DNA of 64,000 nt, taken from the NCBI RefSeq assembly GCF_002443255.2, contig NW_019211454.1, forward strand, positions 29,899,565 to 29,963,564, in the 5' to 3' direction. Positions within the stretch are counted from its first letter, which is position 1. The number at the start of each line of letters is the position of its first letter. The DNA comes from Varroa destructor (Eukaryota > Arthropoda > Arachnida > Mesostigmata > Varroidae). Of this stretch, positions 39,888-52,806 are shown piece by piece. Below the pieces are notes generated by a model. That model saw only the letters and a program-made list of their open reading frames with translations. It did no database searches and had not been told where the DNA came from. The position numbers and the translations under genes are program-made.

Positions 39888-42800
39888 CTCTTAGAAGTTC
39901 ATCACTTTTGTCCTTTTATTGAACAACTTTATTTTTTTGAACAACAGTTTTTTTTTTTTATTGAAGTAACAGCAAATGCATCCACTTAATTAGGCCGTAG
40001 TAGTCTCGAAGCAAAAAATGGCCAGAGTCAAGCCGAATTTCGGCTAATGCTTAACAAAACATATAGAAGTTACAATTCTTGTTTAATAAACTGCTACCAA
40101 ACTACGATGAACGAAGCAGATCTACTTAAGTTAAAGTGATTAATTTCCAAGGAGACCCTTTCGAATTGTATCCAAACATGGCAACCCTACGGCTAACTTC
40201 GCCTCTGCTCTCTGTTTTCCTGTTTTTTGTTAAAGGGAGTTCGTTGACTTGTTCAATCAACAGCGCTGCGATACGAAAAATGTTTTTGATACGAAAAAAA
40301 CTGTAATTTTCGATCCATTCCTGGAGTCTAATGTATACTCCCAACCCGATTGTTGGCCAGTTAATTACATTTGCTACCATCGAGCGATTACTCCTGATTA
40401 AATTCACTGGAACTCTCTCGCTCTATAAAAAAACGACTAGTATTTTTCAAACGCATATGTTGTTTCTTTTTTTTCCATTAAATAAAATGCAAAGACTTTT
40501 GAAATAACGGTAAACAAGACAAAGGTAAATAGAAATAGAGTATGTTTTAAGTAGATGAATTATGCGCTGCCATATTGGATTGTGCAAGCTTGACCTGGAC
40601 GCGTCAATCAAGATTGATAGATGAACGCTGGGCACCAACGCTCGCCACCAGCTTTCAATAGCACGGCAAGACGAACCTTCCTTTATGATATATAGATCGA
40701 TGCTAATTTCTACGACAGCCGTTTGGCGATATACTTCAATCAGGTCCAACTAATGTGACACAAAACAGTCACTGTTTTACGACTAGAAGCGAAATTTCTA
40801 AACTTTTTGTGTAAAATAATCTTTCATAATAAGTCATTAAGCTACGAACCCAAAAAATCTCTGCGGCTAACCATTGTCTTTCTATTTACATTGGATCTAT
40901 TATGGCAAAATATCAAAGTTATTGAGAACATGTAGAACAATGAAAAATATAGCATATTGACACTTTACGAAAAGTAGTCGCAAAGTTTGCAAAAAGCAAA
41001 TGTTATTTGTAGTCCTGTTTTAATTATCTAGTTACCAATGCAAAATACTAGACGGCTCAACGCCAACATACGAAATGCTATGTGTAGCATATTAAGAGCT
41101 GAGAAAGTAAAGCATATATAGTTTTGAGGTAGCCTTTTTTCAAGCCTTTGTAAAGGCCAGTTTAATGTGTTAATATAAGTATCATATCTAGGCACGCTCT
41201 GTCCTGCCGGCCTAAATATCGAATCGGACTCAGTCACCGAACACTAAATAACAAAGAGGACAGATGGGCGGTTGCATTGTCTTGCTGTTATCTAACAATG
41301 AATTATTCCATGGATAACCCGGGTCTATAAAATACAGCCCCAACAAGCCTTGAGACCGAGAGGGACGCCTGTTTGTTCAGTGCTGATGAATCTTCCTCGA
41401 TGCGGAGGAACGACTAAGAAGGTAGCTACGCTGGAACCTTGTCTGAGTGGCTATGTCTTGGGATAGAGCGATGCTATAACTAAACTCGACTAAAGGCGAG
41501 AAACAAAAAGACGCAGATGTTTGGTTGTTAGGCATTTAGGTGATCTCACTGGCTTTCTATTTCGTATTCACATAGCACAGTGATTAGAAAGATCGGCAAC
41601 TTTTGCTCCGTTATTATCCCTACCAGGATGCCGAGGGAGTATTCGATGAAAATTAAAATAATGGTCGTCTATAAGTTCCTTACGTATATATTTGCATACA
41701 ATTAGCGTATTAGCCGCTGCGACAATAATAGCTGCCGGTTGCCTGGTCCTATCCTTTGCCTTACAAGAGAGACAAGGCCCATCAAGCAGGTAGGCATGTA
41801 GAGCAGATTTTGTCGATGGGCCAGCATTAAGAAGCTAAGCATGCACGAACGGTTCGGCCGCTTTCTAAGGCCTTGCTGTGTCAGAACCTACCAGAACCTC
41901 CCTTTCAGCCAGCGAGAGGGCCCTTTTGGACATCTTTATTGTAGCATTAGTATCACTTTTTGGTTGAGTCGTCACTAGAAGGAGGGGCAAGATAGGACAG
42001 TCCATCTTTATTAACTCTCAGAGTTCATTCTGTAAGGTCACTAATTCGCTTCTCTCGTTCGTTAGGGCTTTCCAATGCCTCTTAGTGTCCTCCTCTTTCC
42101 GTGTTTTTCATTCTTCGAGGTTTTACTTATCGTTTGAGTATCATTGGCCGCGACACTTTGCAGCTGCTCTAATATGCGTATAGTATATACACGTATACAA
42201 TAGTCTAGCCGGCGATGCTGTATGTGCCTTGCGCGGCGTTAAAGACAACGGTGCGTTTTGTCAGTGATTATGAAAATCTGCGCCCATAGCTTCTGTTGGG
42301 TTACATACGCTGACCAATGATATGGTTCCGCTCAAACAGAGGATAGCCTAAAGCTTGATGGTTCTACGTATCGCATAGTAGGAACAGCATCTTTATTGGT
42401 GTGGTCAACCCCTTTCCTGGAAAACAAAACCAAGCACGTTTCGAACATTATATGAAACATACATTTAATTACAATACACACAAAGTTAAGTATGCACTGT
42501 TCTTATTGTCCACACGATCCAAAAGCCGAACGTTTCGAGTTGTGTTGCTTCTGCGAGTGTATGATATGTTAGCCATTTTGTAGAAGTTTACGTATCAGAA
42601 ACAGCGATTTTCTATGTATGAATATGTCGGAGTAATTATTCAGGCGAATGCATAATTATTTAGTGATGAAACTGACGTACATCATTATCATTCATGCGGC
42701 CTTATTTTGATGTACCCGCGCGCCCAGTCAGAGGCTCGTGACGGGTTTGCCGCCAATCGCTTGAAATGATATGGCTATTAGCTTTGATACGGAAGCATCC

Positions 42801-44517
42801 CTTCTAGTACCACTGGGACGTTTACGTTGAATGGTCGCCTTGGAAGGCTAGAAAAGAACAACTTTTTGGTCAATGAAACCAAGGAAGTTTGCTAAGGCAA
42901 AGAAGACACCGCACTAGAGACACTAATGCTCGGGATACCTTATCCGAGCGCATCGCTATTGGGAACCTCGAGCAGAAAGCAAATTAGTCGTCCCAGCGTT
43001 CACCGTTCAGAGCCCAATAAATACAGAATGGCGGACGCAGATGTATGTCCCTATGTATTTAACACATATTAAAACATCGTGTTGGCCAAAATGGCGCCGA
43101 TCGAAAGATGTCTGCCGAAAGAGTGATCAGGCGACCATAGATAGTGGTGATGATGATACCTCGCAGGTTGTTTTACAGACAAATGAAAGGTGGACCCATA
43201 TCATGCTAGCAAAGCCGACCTCTCAAATGAATTTCGGTCAATTAAATGTGCTCAGAGTCTAGCAGTGCTTGCTTTTCTGTATAATTACTCTGAACAAAGC
43301 TCAGCCATGTCCGAAACGGTCCGTACACGCAGTGCCGCCACTGTATATTTACAAACAGGGTTTGTTGTACTGAACAAATAGTCTCTACTATTCTTGCTAT
43401 ACGTGTCCTACCGTTTTAGCGTTCTCCTCAAGGCCTTTGCCAGGTGTGGCTGGTTTTGAGACAGCATCAACGGAATCTCACCCTTGAAATGATTCTTACA
43501 TCGGAGGGCTAAAGGATATTTGAGATGAAACAATTACTTGGGATGATTCTAAAAGTTCAACATACATATGTCCGGCAGTCGCGTCTTTCAGAGAGTTGTC
43601 GCAAACGGGATTCTAATGTTTTGAAGTCTTTTAACAGGAACTACCAGGTCCGTTGAAAGTGGCTGTCCACTGGTATAAAATTAGACATAGAATGTCTATA
43701 CCTGTCTTTTTCAATAACAGACTAGTGCACTAAGCATCCATTCCCTTAATCAATTTACAGGCGCAATTACTACCTGTGGTTTCTTCAAATCATTTTAGCA
43801 ATTGAAAAATTTACCGTTATGCAGCGGTGCGTGAACTTGTGGCATCTCTTATAATCGCGTTTATTTTATACTGTATCAGGGATACACAGTCAAAGGGCTA
43901 GCTTTATATATGGACAGGTAGCTATCGATTTATTTTAAATAACCAAGTGTGAACTTACTTCTTGTTCGGTCTGCTCGACTAAATGTCTGATCATCCAAAT
44001 ATGGCAAGTATGCCTCAGATCCTCATGCCTACATCGAGTATTTGTTTCGTATCCGGTATATTCCTCATAATGCAATGTGTACAAAATACGTAACTTAGAA
44101 TCGGCAGTTTTCGATCTGTATGCATGCCGTACGTCTCTTTTTATTTCTTTTCTACCGGTAGTATATATTTGATATTATCGCTCCTCCGTAGGGTTATACG
44201 TAATCCAAGAACTAATGGCTCTCTGTCTAGTAAGCAGTGGAGTTGTACAACTCTCACGGAGAATATCAGGGGTGATTGCTTGAACAGCCAGCCGGCATTG
44301 CATAACGTGCAACAGCAAAAGCAGCACCGTGATCGTATCGCGATGATGGATGGGTGTGCCTGCGATGCGTACGAACAGCAATGGCCGTGATGCCAGCGAC
44401 GGCAACTACCACTGACGTCCATGTTGCCTGAAATGCAACTCAACTTAAGGAGCATATATGTATATATACACGTATGTAGAAAGAACGACGGTTATCGAGC
44501 AGGGTTTTAAGATAGCC

Positions 44518-44531
44518 ATATATATATATAA
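44518..44531 (+). repeat. (AT)7 microsatellite
   Basis: Short perfect dinucleotide run. Another AT-rich alternating tract lies about 50 bp upstream (near 44455-44470). Confidence 0.85.
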
Positions 44532-47500
44532 GCTCGATGATAAAAAAGATAATCGCTACCATATTTTTACTCGTGATGAGGAACGTAGGTTGCATAATAG
44601 CTCGAGCAGTCGTAATCAATCACAGAGGATCCGATAAATTGTTTCTTTATATACTTTTGTACCTATTGTTGCCTGTGTAATTGCATCTTGCATTGTATTG
44701 AGAAAATGGTATGGTAGGCAAAATGGGTGTACGTGCGCTGGTTTAAAGCAGATGAATTCTGGGTTAACAGAAGCCTGCTAATGTAGGCGCAGGCGTTTCC
44801 GATACATATTAATTCCAGGTTATGATAAAGGACGATAATTTTTTACCTATGCGCAGGATCAAGTCACATTACAGACGTCGACACTTACTTAGGCTGACAT
44901 CTCAAGTTTCGTCAGAAGTTCGAAATGGAACGTGGTCTAGTATTTATTTCCTTACGTAAATTGTGTTTTATTGACACTGTTTCACGTCGGATGTTTCTTC
45001 AACTTCCCAACTGAATAGGTCTCATAGCTTTTCCTAGTCAAAAGGCCACCACTGTTAAATTAAACACGCTATTCTTGTTAAATAAACGCTGCTATAGATG
45101 GCCACAGGAATGCACAATAATAGATAACGCAATGTCCTTGCAACCACATATCGTCCAAGTCGAAACTCATCAAATTTTTGGGCACTAGAAGTCTTTTGAT
45201 ATGCCTTTGTAGCGCGAGCAAGCAACAGTTAAGACTAGAACGATTTGATGACACTTCCTACCCAGAATCGGCAATATACGATTACTTCAGCCCTACAAAC
45301 TAGCTGTTCGCGCTAGTTGTGTCCATATATAGCAGTTCCGTGTGATTATTTGCCCAGTCAGATAGAAGTACGAACATGATTTTCGATGCAAAATTAGGAT
45401 TCTATTGCAATTGCCCCTTGTGTGCCCTTAAAGCGCGGAACACCAAATACAGACCCAGTCGTTTTAAAGATCTGCAGAAGACCGAAAGGTGCAACATGCC
45501 TACCAGGCAGTGAACGGTATTGTTGTCAGCAACACGCTTAAAAGTAACTAGCTCTCTGTAAAAGAGGTCCATTAACCCAAAGCTCGAATTTAAGTCCACG
45601 ATAAAATGCCGTTCTTTACAGGTTCCTGTGAAAACTATCTCGTCCTCATTCGCAATTTGGTTGTGGCATAGATATTTGAGTCAGCTTGCTATATACTGGA
45701 CAAGGATGGTCCGATGCCTCCTAAACATCAGAAAGGACAAGAACGCGAAGCCTGCAGCTTGTCTCTAAGGCCTATATATAACTATCGCTTTATACTATGC
45801 TCTTATGAAGCTAAGTGCTGCACTATTGATAACAAGGCATAACCCTTGATAACGAATGAAGCAAACGAATACTGCCGTTTGGCCCTACTGTATACGACAT
45901 TCACAAAGACAAGTACGGTGAGAAGGCTGTATTTGCAATTCTGTTCCGAACAGATACCGCTTAACTTCGAAGGCTGCTTTTATGAATGCTCACGCTATTC
46001 TTGTCGATTATATCGTGTTTACCTTTGGGATCCGATCCGAACAAGGGCAACGTGGCTCAGGCAGCCCGAATCCAAGTCTAGCTCCAGCCAGCGAGTCATC
46101 ACATTACCTCTTCTCTTTATGACTATTTGCTGGGCATATTTTAGTTTCAACTTATTCAATCTTCCGAGTGCGTTGACCGGCGCTGAGGGATAAAGGGAGA
46201 TCGTTTTGTTATTTTGTCTGATTGCTTGCTTGCCTTCTCGAAATAATACTGACATATTTGTGGACGAAGCAATAGAACTAAATAAACAGTACTTGCTTGG
46301 AAGTTGACGACAATGAATAAACAGGAGTATGTTCTAGAAAGATGGAGGATTCGAAACTTGAAAAATTTCCCGCTATAATTTGCCTTCTGTTGAAGTATAC
46401 CATTTCAAAGGCTGAGTAACGTTGAGCCTAATTCTCACAGCTACCGTACTATCGCTGCCACCGGTCGTACATTCCACCCGCCAATACTCATAGATTGCAA
46501 CGCTTCATGTGTTTTTCGTCATCACTCACCCGGAAAGCTAGCAGGCATAGCCGTAGCTTTAAGCGTAAAAGGCCTTACAGTCATAGCAATGGGCAGGGCC
46601 TGTTGGCCCATAGGCAAAATAATTCTTATCGGTTCGATTCAAGGATCTGTTGGCATCGAAGGGGAGAACCGGCAGAGAGCACTGAACGATGTATTGAAGG
46701 ATGAGCGACAGAGTGACTCCCAGAGTGATTTGCTCCTTCGGCTCATTTATCATCGTCAACAGTCGCACACCGCCTTACACTATATCCCCTATTCCAATAT
46801 AGACACCCCTCGGTCATCTCTGTCACTACTCCAAGTACACATATATAACACAGACTAGGAGAGACAACTACTCCCACTTCACAAAATTACTCTAGATCTT
46901 ACTCACTCGTGTAGACTGAGATTGAAGCAAGGCTAAGAAACTACTACGGAAAGCAAATGGTGCGCAGTAAGCATCGCCATGATATAATCATCACAATAAC
47001 GTTATTTTTTTCAGTAGTTAGCGGAAGGCTTTGAGCTTTAATAATGTACAGTTAACGAAAACTACCTTTAAACCTCCTGCAGGAGTCATAGCATCAGTAA
47101 TATTACAAGGGCAACGAGCATATGTGGAAGAAGCATGGCTCGACGAGCAAAACAGAAAATTAGTAGAGAAAAAGCAATCGTGATACGAGGCAGGGCTAGA
47201 AGACGGTCAGTTAGTTAATTTTATTAGAAGAGCTTACGTATAGTGGAAACATATAGGGTCTTTTCCTCTGATAATAGGTGTCTGTCTCTTGAATACAAAG
47301 TGTAATAGAAATTGGTATGCAGTTGTAAGTTAAAATAAAGAGTTGTATGGATTACTACTATGAATAGCGTTGTTTTGGAAATGGTGATGCACGACCCGTG
47401 TAAAAAAAATATACTCACAGATAAAATCTTTGGCTTATCGCCGGGATTTTAAAAAACTTCACGGAGGTTCAGGTCACCCCTTCAGACCAGCCTACTACGC

Positions 47501-47830
47501 CAGCTTCTTTCGCAGAGCTTCTGTGTTTCGCTGCAGTACATAGTCTTCCTACCGTCGGGAACATGAAGAGAAGCAGCATCTATAGTGTTCAACATAGTCT
47601 ATTTACTGTTAGCCATAGGCAGGAAAATGCATTCGATGGTCGGATTAGGTAATTTAGTGTCAGCCGATGACGTCACTTCCGGTTAGACGGATGATCAGTG
47701 CGCCACGATCGTTCAAGTAACATGTTGTTGACAATTCTTCGCTCGTTGTGAGAATATCTATAAACTTCATTCCTCGTGTTACATACGAAACATATATGTA
47801 CATAGAATATCTGTCTAATATATCCTGAAT

Positions 47831-47845
47831 TATATATATATATAT
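47831..47845 (+). repeat. (TA)n microsatellite, 15 bases
   Basis: Perfect alternating TA run about 120 bp before the second assembly gap. Confidence 0.88.
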
Positions 47846-47963
47846 TTCAGGTTCAAGAAGTTCCTTTTTCATGGAATTGAAACCCTATCAAAATAATTTT
47901 GACTTCACAAAGTAATTTTCTAGCATTATAGTTTTAACATATGCTAAGAAGCTACTTTAATTA

Positions 47964-48063
47964 NNNNNNNNNNNNNNNNNNNNNNNNNNNNNNNNNNNNN
48001 NNNNNNNNNNNNNNNNNNNNNNNNNNNNNNNNNNNNNNNNNNNNNNNNNNNNNNNNNNNNNNN
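47964..48063. other. Assembly gap, exactly 100 N
   Basis: One hundred N, a fixed-size placeholder. The left flank is TTTAATTA and the right flank ATCATAATTAAA, so the missing piece is probably AT-rich. Any frame running across it is meaningless. Confidence 0.98.
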
Positions 48064-48412
48064 ATCATAATTAAATGTCATACACAATGCGTTCATTACG
48101 CGCTGACAGATCTGGGTAAAATGCCTCTTTAATCACAAGAAACGTTCAGCTTCCATGAGGCAAAACAACGGCCCACCAAACAGCGTCTGTCACATTGTTA
48201 TCTAATCTGTGCCTATTTTGAGTGCAGCATTCCCAGAAAGGCGCAATGAAATGAGGATTTTAATGCAAATGAAGTAGATGAGATGGGATATAAAGAAAGT
48301 AAGGTGAAGTAAAGTAAGCCGAGGTTAAGAGGACACGACTCGTTTGGCCAGGATCTGATCTTCAGTTTCTAATCCTGGCGTCCGTCCAGTAAGTAGTAGA
48401 AGTAGGCTACGC

Positions 48413-48535
48413 ATGCTGTTGTTGCTCCCAAACGCCCCGCTGTACCCGCCATCTATGGACTCCGCCTTTGGTCCGGCCAACACCGTGAACAAGAAGCTCT
48501 GCGATAGTTTCAGTCTGAAGACAGTAGACGACCGA
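48413..48535 (+). other. Weak candidate coding exon (41 codons)
   Basis: From an ATG at 48413 the frame reads 41 codons ending VDDR, directly before GTAAGA at 48536, a good donor. Codons favour G or C at the third position (for example GCC CCG CTG TAC CCG in the first half), unlike the surrounding DNA. The frame is also open upstream to 48359, and a CTTCAG at about 48360-48365 could be an acceptor, so this might be an internal exon; the ATG itself has a poor context (C at -3). Without splicing, the frame stops at TGA 48551-48553. I recognise no family. Confidence 0.2.
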
Positions 48536-49441
48536 GTAAGAGGGCCGACATGAGTTGCGCTGAAAACAGTATCCCTACTTAATAAGGTGTTGCTTAGTTG
48601 GCCGATGCTTCCAGAAGGCTCCGCCAGCTCAGATTCGCCGCACGCTTTGTTGTTCCTGCCTTCATTCTTGATAGAACAATGAGTCTGTGCATTACCACCG
48701 AACGTCTTCCTCCCTCGCTCTGTCTCTCTGCTCGTTGGTCGACTGTTAACCTTACACGATGTGTAACTAAAGCTTTCGTATAGGGAAGGAGGGTTCCCGA
48801 TTCAGTTCTATCAGTAACATCGCCGCGAGTACACCCGTTGTACTCTTGTTCGGGCTTCGGTGGTCTGAACAGTTCTCTACACAGGTCATCCTTTTTCCCA
48901 GACAAACTAACCCGCCGCAATCCAATCGAGTATTCATGAGAATGGATCTGACCTGCACAAGCATTCAGGCTGTCCTTCCCGCGCTCCTTAGGTGAAGCTT
49001 AAGCTTCTCTTTTCTTCGAGGCTATTTTGCTTTTGCCCACTGGTAGAAGTCTATTGGCTCGATGCTGCAACGAATAGCACCACCTCGCCCCTTCTAGGTA
49101 TAGGGCATTCAATGACTCAGGTTGCACAATTATACACGTAAATGTTCCGAAAAGAGTGAACTAATTAAAAGCTGAACGATGGTTATTTACTAGGCTAGAT
49201 ATTATGTTTTACTAATATCGATTCGAAAATATCAACTGGGATGCGTTAGGCAACACATGGCTATACTCAGTCGGAACGCACCGATTTCAGGGTCATTAGT
49301 TTTGGGCACGTTTTACTTAGGCACTGTAACTTACAAATACATACATCGGCCGCTTTTGCAAGATGCCATAGTAGTTAATGCACGCTACTATAGACGTGCA
49401 TTTGTCTATTTGTATATGCATATGAATAGCATACATCGTGT

Positions 49442-49473
49442 AATAAGTGGGTCGCATAGTGCGACTCGTTATT
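49442..49473. repeat. Imperfect hairpin around GTCGCA-TAG-TGCGAC
   Basis: GTCGCA (49451-49456) and TGCGAC (49460-49465) pair perfectly around a 3-nt loop. The stem extends outward with G-T wobbles and one bulged A through AATAA/TTATT. Confidence 0.6.
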
Positions 49474-50278
49474 GAAGACAGAAAATTGGCGTCGAAGACC
49501 CTTGCTTTAATTATTATGCTACCAGAAGGCCATTCACCCAAAACTTGTGTGTTCCAAAGAAATGTGGAAACTTAACGTACTAATAACGGCAGCTAGATAT
49601 TGGCGTGCAACGTAAACGTGCATTCACCAGTCGATAGAGGCTGGTCGAGAATGTCTGCTTGCAAGGCCTCAGATCACGGTGACAGCAGGAATCCGCTCAA
49701 TTTACTAATTAACTACATGGTACGTTCACCCATTCAAGTTTATAGCCACGCGTTGATTATATTTACGGAAATTATATGCATATAACAAGCTAAGCCAACA
49801 CTTAATATACACATACGTGTGAGTGTGTGTGATATTAAAAGTAACAAGCAGCACTGGTAATTGTCGATTTGATTCCTGGTAGTCACCGACAGGAGTGTAA
49901 TTAGGTTTTCGCCGCCGCAGGTCTGTTTTTCAGTGAATTTCCCTTCAGTGTCGATTTAATAGCTCAATATGAGCAACTTCAAGATGACGTCAATGATTAG
50001 AGGCTAAGCGCGCAGGAACTTTCTTTCTTAGCCGTAAAGCAATAATAAAGGAGCTGCGGTGCAGGAAGAAGATCTACTATAGGGAACAAGTTATGATAAT
50101 GTAGCCATATAGCGTTCGCAACGTATAGACGTCAAAGGGTACCATACGTGACGAAATCACTGATTTGGTAATACAACGACATGCAATGAGTCATCACGTA
50201 ACTACCAGACGTCAACTTTCAATGTGACTAACAGGTATCATATGTGACTTCCTTTTTTCATTTAGTGAATCGTTCACT

Positions 50279-50291
50279 AAAAAAAAAAAAA
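50279..50291 (+). repeat. Poly-A, 13 bases
   Basis: Thirteen A, followed by TAATAAAAA. It could be a retrocopy tail, but no insert body or target-site duplication is apparent. Confidence 0.85.
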
Positions 50292-50691
50292 TAATAAAAA
50301 CACTTCAAATACGCAAGATGCAGTGTAACTATTAGCAAAAATTAAGGAAAAGCGGGTTTATCTACTAGAATAGAATGGACCTGACTGACAGTAATCGTTT
50401 GTCGATTGTCTATCGTTACCATCAACGGCAGCTTTTCAATCAATTTCAGTGTTTATAAGGCTATCTGTAGCTTTTTTAAAGAGATAACGTCACTTAATGC
50501 CACTGATGACCATTGGATCACAGTAAAATTCTAAAATAAACTATAAATGTAAAAACAACAAAGGTATTGCTTACTCTGTGTGTGCACAGTCTCTACATCT
50601 AGCAGTCTATCTTGTGTGAGCGTGCGGATCGACGGCGCGCTTGGTGCATATCGTCATACTGACAGATAGATAACGTACACATGGGAAGAGT

Positions 50692-51039
50692 ATGAAGGAA
50701 AACTGGTTACAAGCATGGCTAGTGTGTATCTGCGTGACTACATCGGAGAGTTACACTAGCATTGTACTAGATCGGTCGCGGCGATGCTTGCGACGGAGTA
50801 CAATGACCTGGAACGAGGATACCCTGACTCGTTTCCGAAGACATGAGCTGGAGACTGCCGCTGCTGCCATTCTTCGCGCAATTGCCACTGGCCAGCAAAA
50901 GAAAGGTGAAGGCGCCCTGTCGAGTTTCGTGCGTAACGGCGAACCGGTGAAGGATGAGTCAGCCATACTACAGTCCAAGAAGAAGAGCGAAAAACGGAGT
51001 TTGAGTTCCATCCATAACAATTATTGCCGAACGAACTGA
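50692..51039 (+). other. Weak candidate coding ORF (115 codons)
   Basis: Complete ATG-to-TGA frame with A at -3 of the first ATG. The second half, from an internal ATG at 50803 (also A at -3), has codon choice typical of real coding sequence and reads as a charged, Ala- and Lys-rich, soluble peptide (ETAAAAILRAIATGQQKKGE). The first 37 codons look less convincing. No family is recognised. It is divergent from dac. Length alone does not exceed chance in 64 kb. Confidence 0.2.
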
Positions 51040-51159
51040 CTGCGACGGCGGTGGAAGAAGGAGAAGACTAGAAACCGAAAGGACGAAATCCCATAGACAG
51101 ATATACATCCAATCTTGCTGACTTGATTTGTTGATTTGAAGGCGTCGTTGACTGCTTCA

Positions 51160-51181
51160 GCCTAGCTGACTTCAGCTAGGC
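51160..51181. repeat. Perfect 9-bp hairpin, 4-nt loop
   Basis: GCCTAGCTG (51160-51168) pairs exactly with CAGCTAGGC (51173-51181) around loop ACTT. Confidence 0.85.
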
Positions 51182-52794
51182 CGGCTGTCCACACACACGG
51201 GCGCGCGCGCACATTTGAACTGAGGCGAAATCTTAGGCTGGCCAAACGAGGTAGTTTGTGTTTATATCTTGAAAAAATAGCGTTTGGTATTTAAGGTCGC
51301 TCTTGCTACTGCCACTACTGCCGCCGTGGATGCACCAGCAGTTGCAAAAATCAAATAATTCCATTGAAAACGCGCGTGCTACTCCTGCTGTCGCACCACG
51401 ACTGCAACGGGACGGGACCAGCGGAGTTGTACAATGGGAGTAATTTGTGTATCAGCACCGGCCGATACGGGAAGCGGGGAATAAGACAGAGAACAGAAAC
51501 GAGCTTTTGCAGATATCACTCATTGATATCGAAGCGATCCGAAGTGAGCCAGCTAGATTGTTCCTCCCGGCCACTAAGAAGGGTATAAGTTAACGGAACA
51601 TTGTAGAAATGCAAGAAGCCTCAACACTGATGACCTAGTCGATGTTTGTGTGTCTGAATAGATACGATCAGCTCAACAGAGTGTCGTTCTAGCGCACGTA
51701 ACGACGAGTCTCGTTTGTCCTTACCATGTGCAGGCATCGTTGCCAGCAGCATATCCTGCTATAAAGCTAGTCTTCAACCCACCAGCGATGCTTGAAAGCC
51801 TCCTAGGTATACACGCACGCGCACGTACAAAAGCTAGCTCGTTCGCTCGCTGCCACTGGTGCTGCTTTGATGTGATGGCTTTTTTTTCTTTACCTTCTTC
51901 ACTGGCTGAATGACTATCGGCCCGATTCGATGATGAGTATCCACTCGCGCAACGCCTGCAAGGCGTAGTCATTACAACCACAACCAGTAGCGCCGCCGCC
52001 GCCTTCTAAGCGTCCTAGGCCACGATATACATAACGCCAGTTTGCACGGCAGGGTTGCGCGTATGGATGACATCACCCACAGGCAACGGGAGGACAGCAG
52101 CGCTGATCAATCAACGTCTAAAAGGTAAAAATTTGCAAGCTCCTCTCCTCCCGCTTTCTCTACTTCGTTTTCTTTCCCTCCCCCATCTTTCGCTCTCTTC
52201 TCTACACCTTTACCCATCCGGGCCGCATAGCACTATTCACTGCTATGGCGTGTGGTGAAAAGGCATAAACAGATCCTAGCCGTGTTCATATAAACCTTTT
52301 CTTGCAAGCCTGGCCTTACTGCAGTTACTCTGTGAGCACTTCCTGCGTTCGAAGTGCCGTGGACTGAGGACAGCCGGTCCCGAGCAGGACTGGTTTCTGC
52401 CAGCTTGACAAATCCGTCTCTGTTCTATCTAATATTGCTTTCATAAGAAGTTGCTCAGTCGTACCGCTCGACATACATCGATAAACAGCGTAGGGTGTGG
52501 ACCGTATGGTATACACACATATAGTCTGAAACGGGTATGATGATCTAGCTTCGTGGCTATTGGGATATTTTTTCTACCAAACAATTGTAGTGTAAACGTT
52601 TCTTTTGTATGCGTACGATAATTTTCATTGAGCAATAACATACGTTGTATTTTTTTTTAATAGGCAACTGGAAGTTCATCATAGAACTTTTTACCACATC
52701 ATCATCGAATATTACACGTCACTTAGCAGAGGAACATTTCATTACGCAGTTCCTTGTTTGAGAATGGCATGAATAGTGTTCTGGTAGGGGTATT

Positions 52795-52806
52795 TATATA
52801 TATATA
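52795..52806 (+). repeat. (TA)6 tract
   Basis: Short alternating TA run. The extended TATATATAAAA form resembles a TATA box, but no gene start was found downstream. Confidence 0.7.

Larger units (their letters stand above)
34470..47963. other. Non-coding stretch between the two assembly gaps
   Basis: No recognised gene. It contains a striking 47-nt hairpin (36070-36116), a 9-bp inverted repeat (39855-39887), poly-T runs at 37448-37458 and 39560-39573, and TA microsatellites at 44518-44531 and 47831-47845. Open frames are short; the largest ATG-led ones are under about 130 codons and match nothing I know. An ATG frame of 87 codons at 38382-38645 is unremarkable. Confidence 0.6.
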
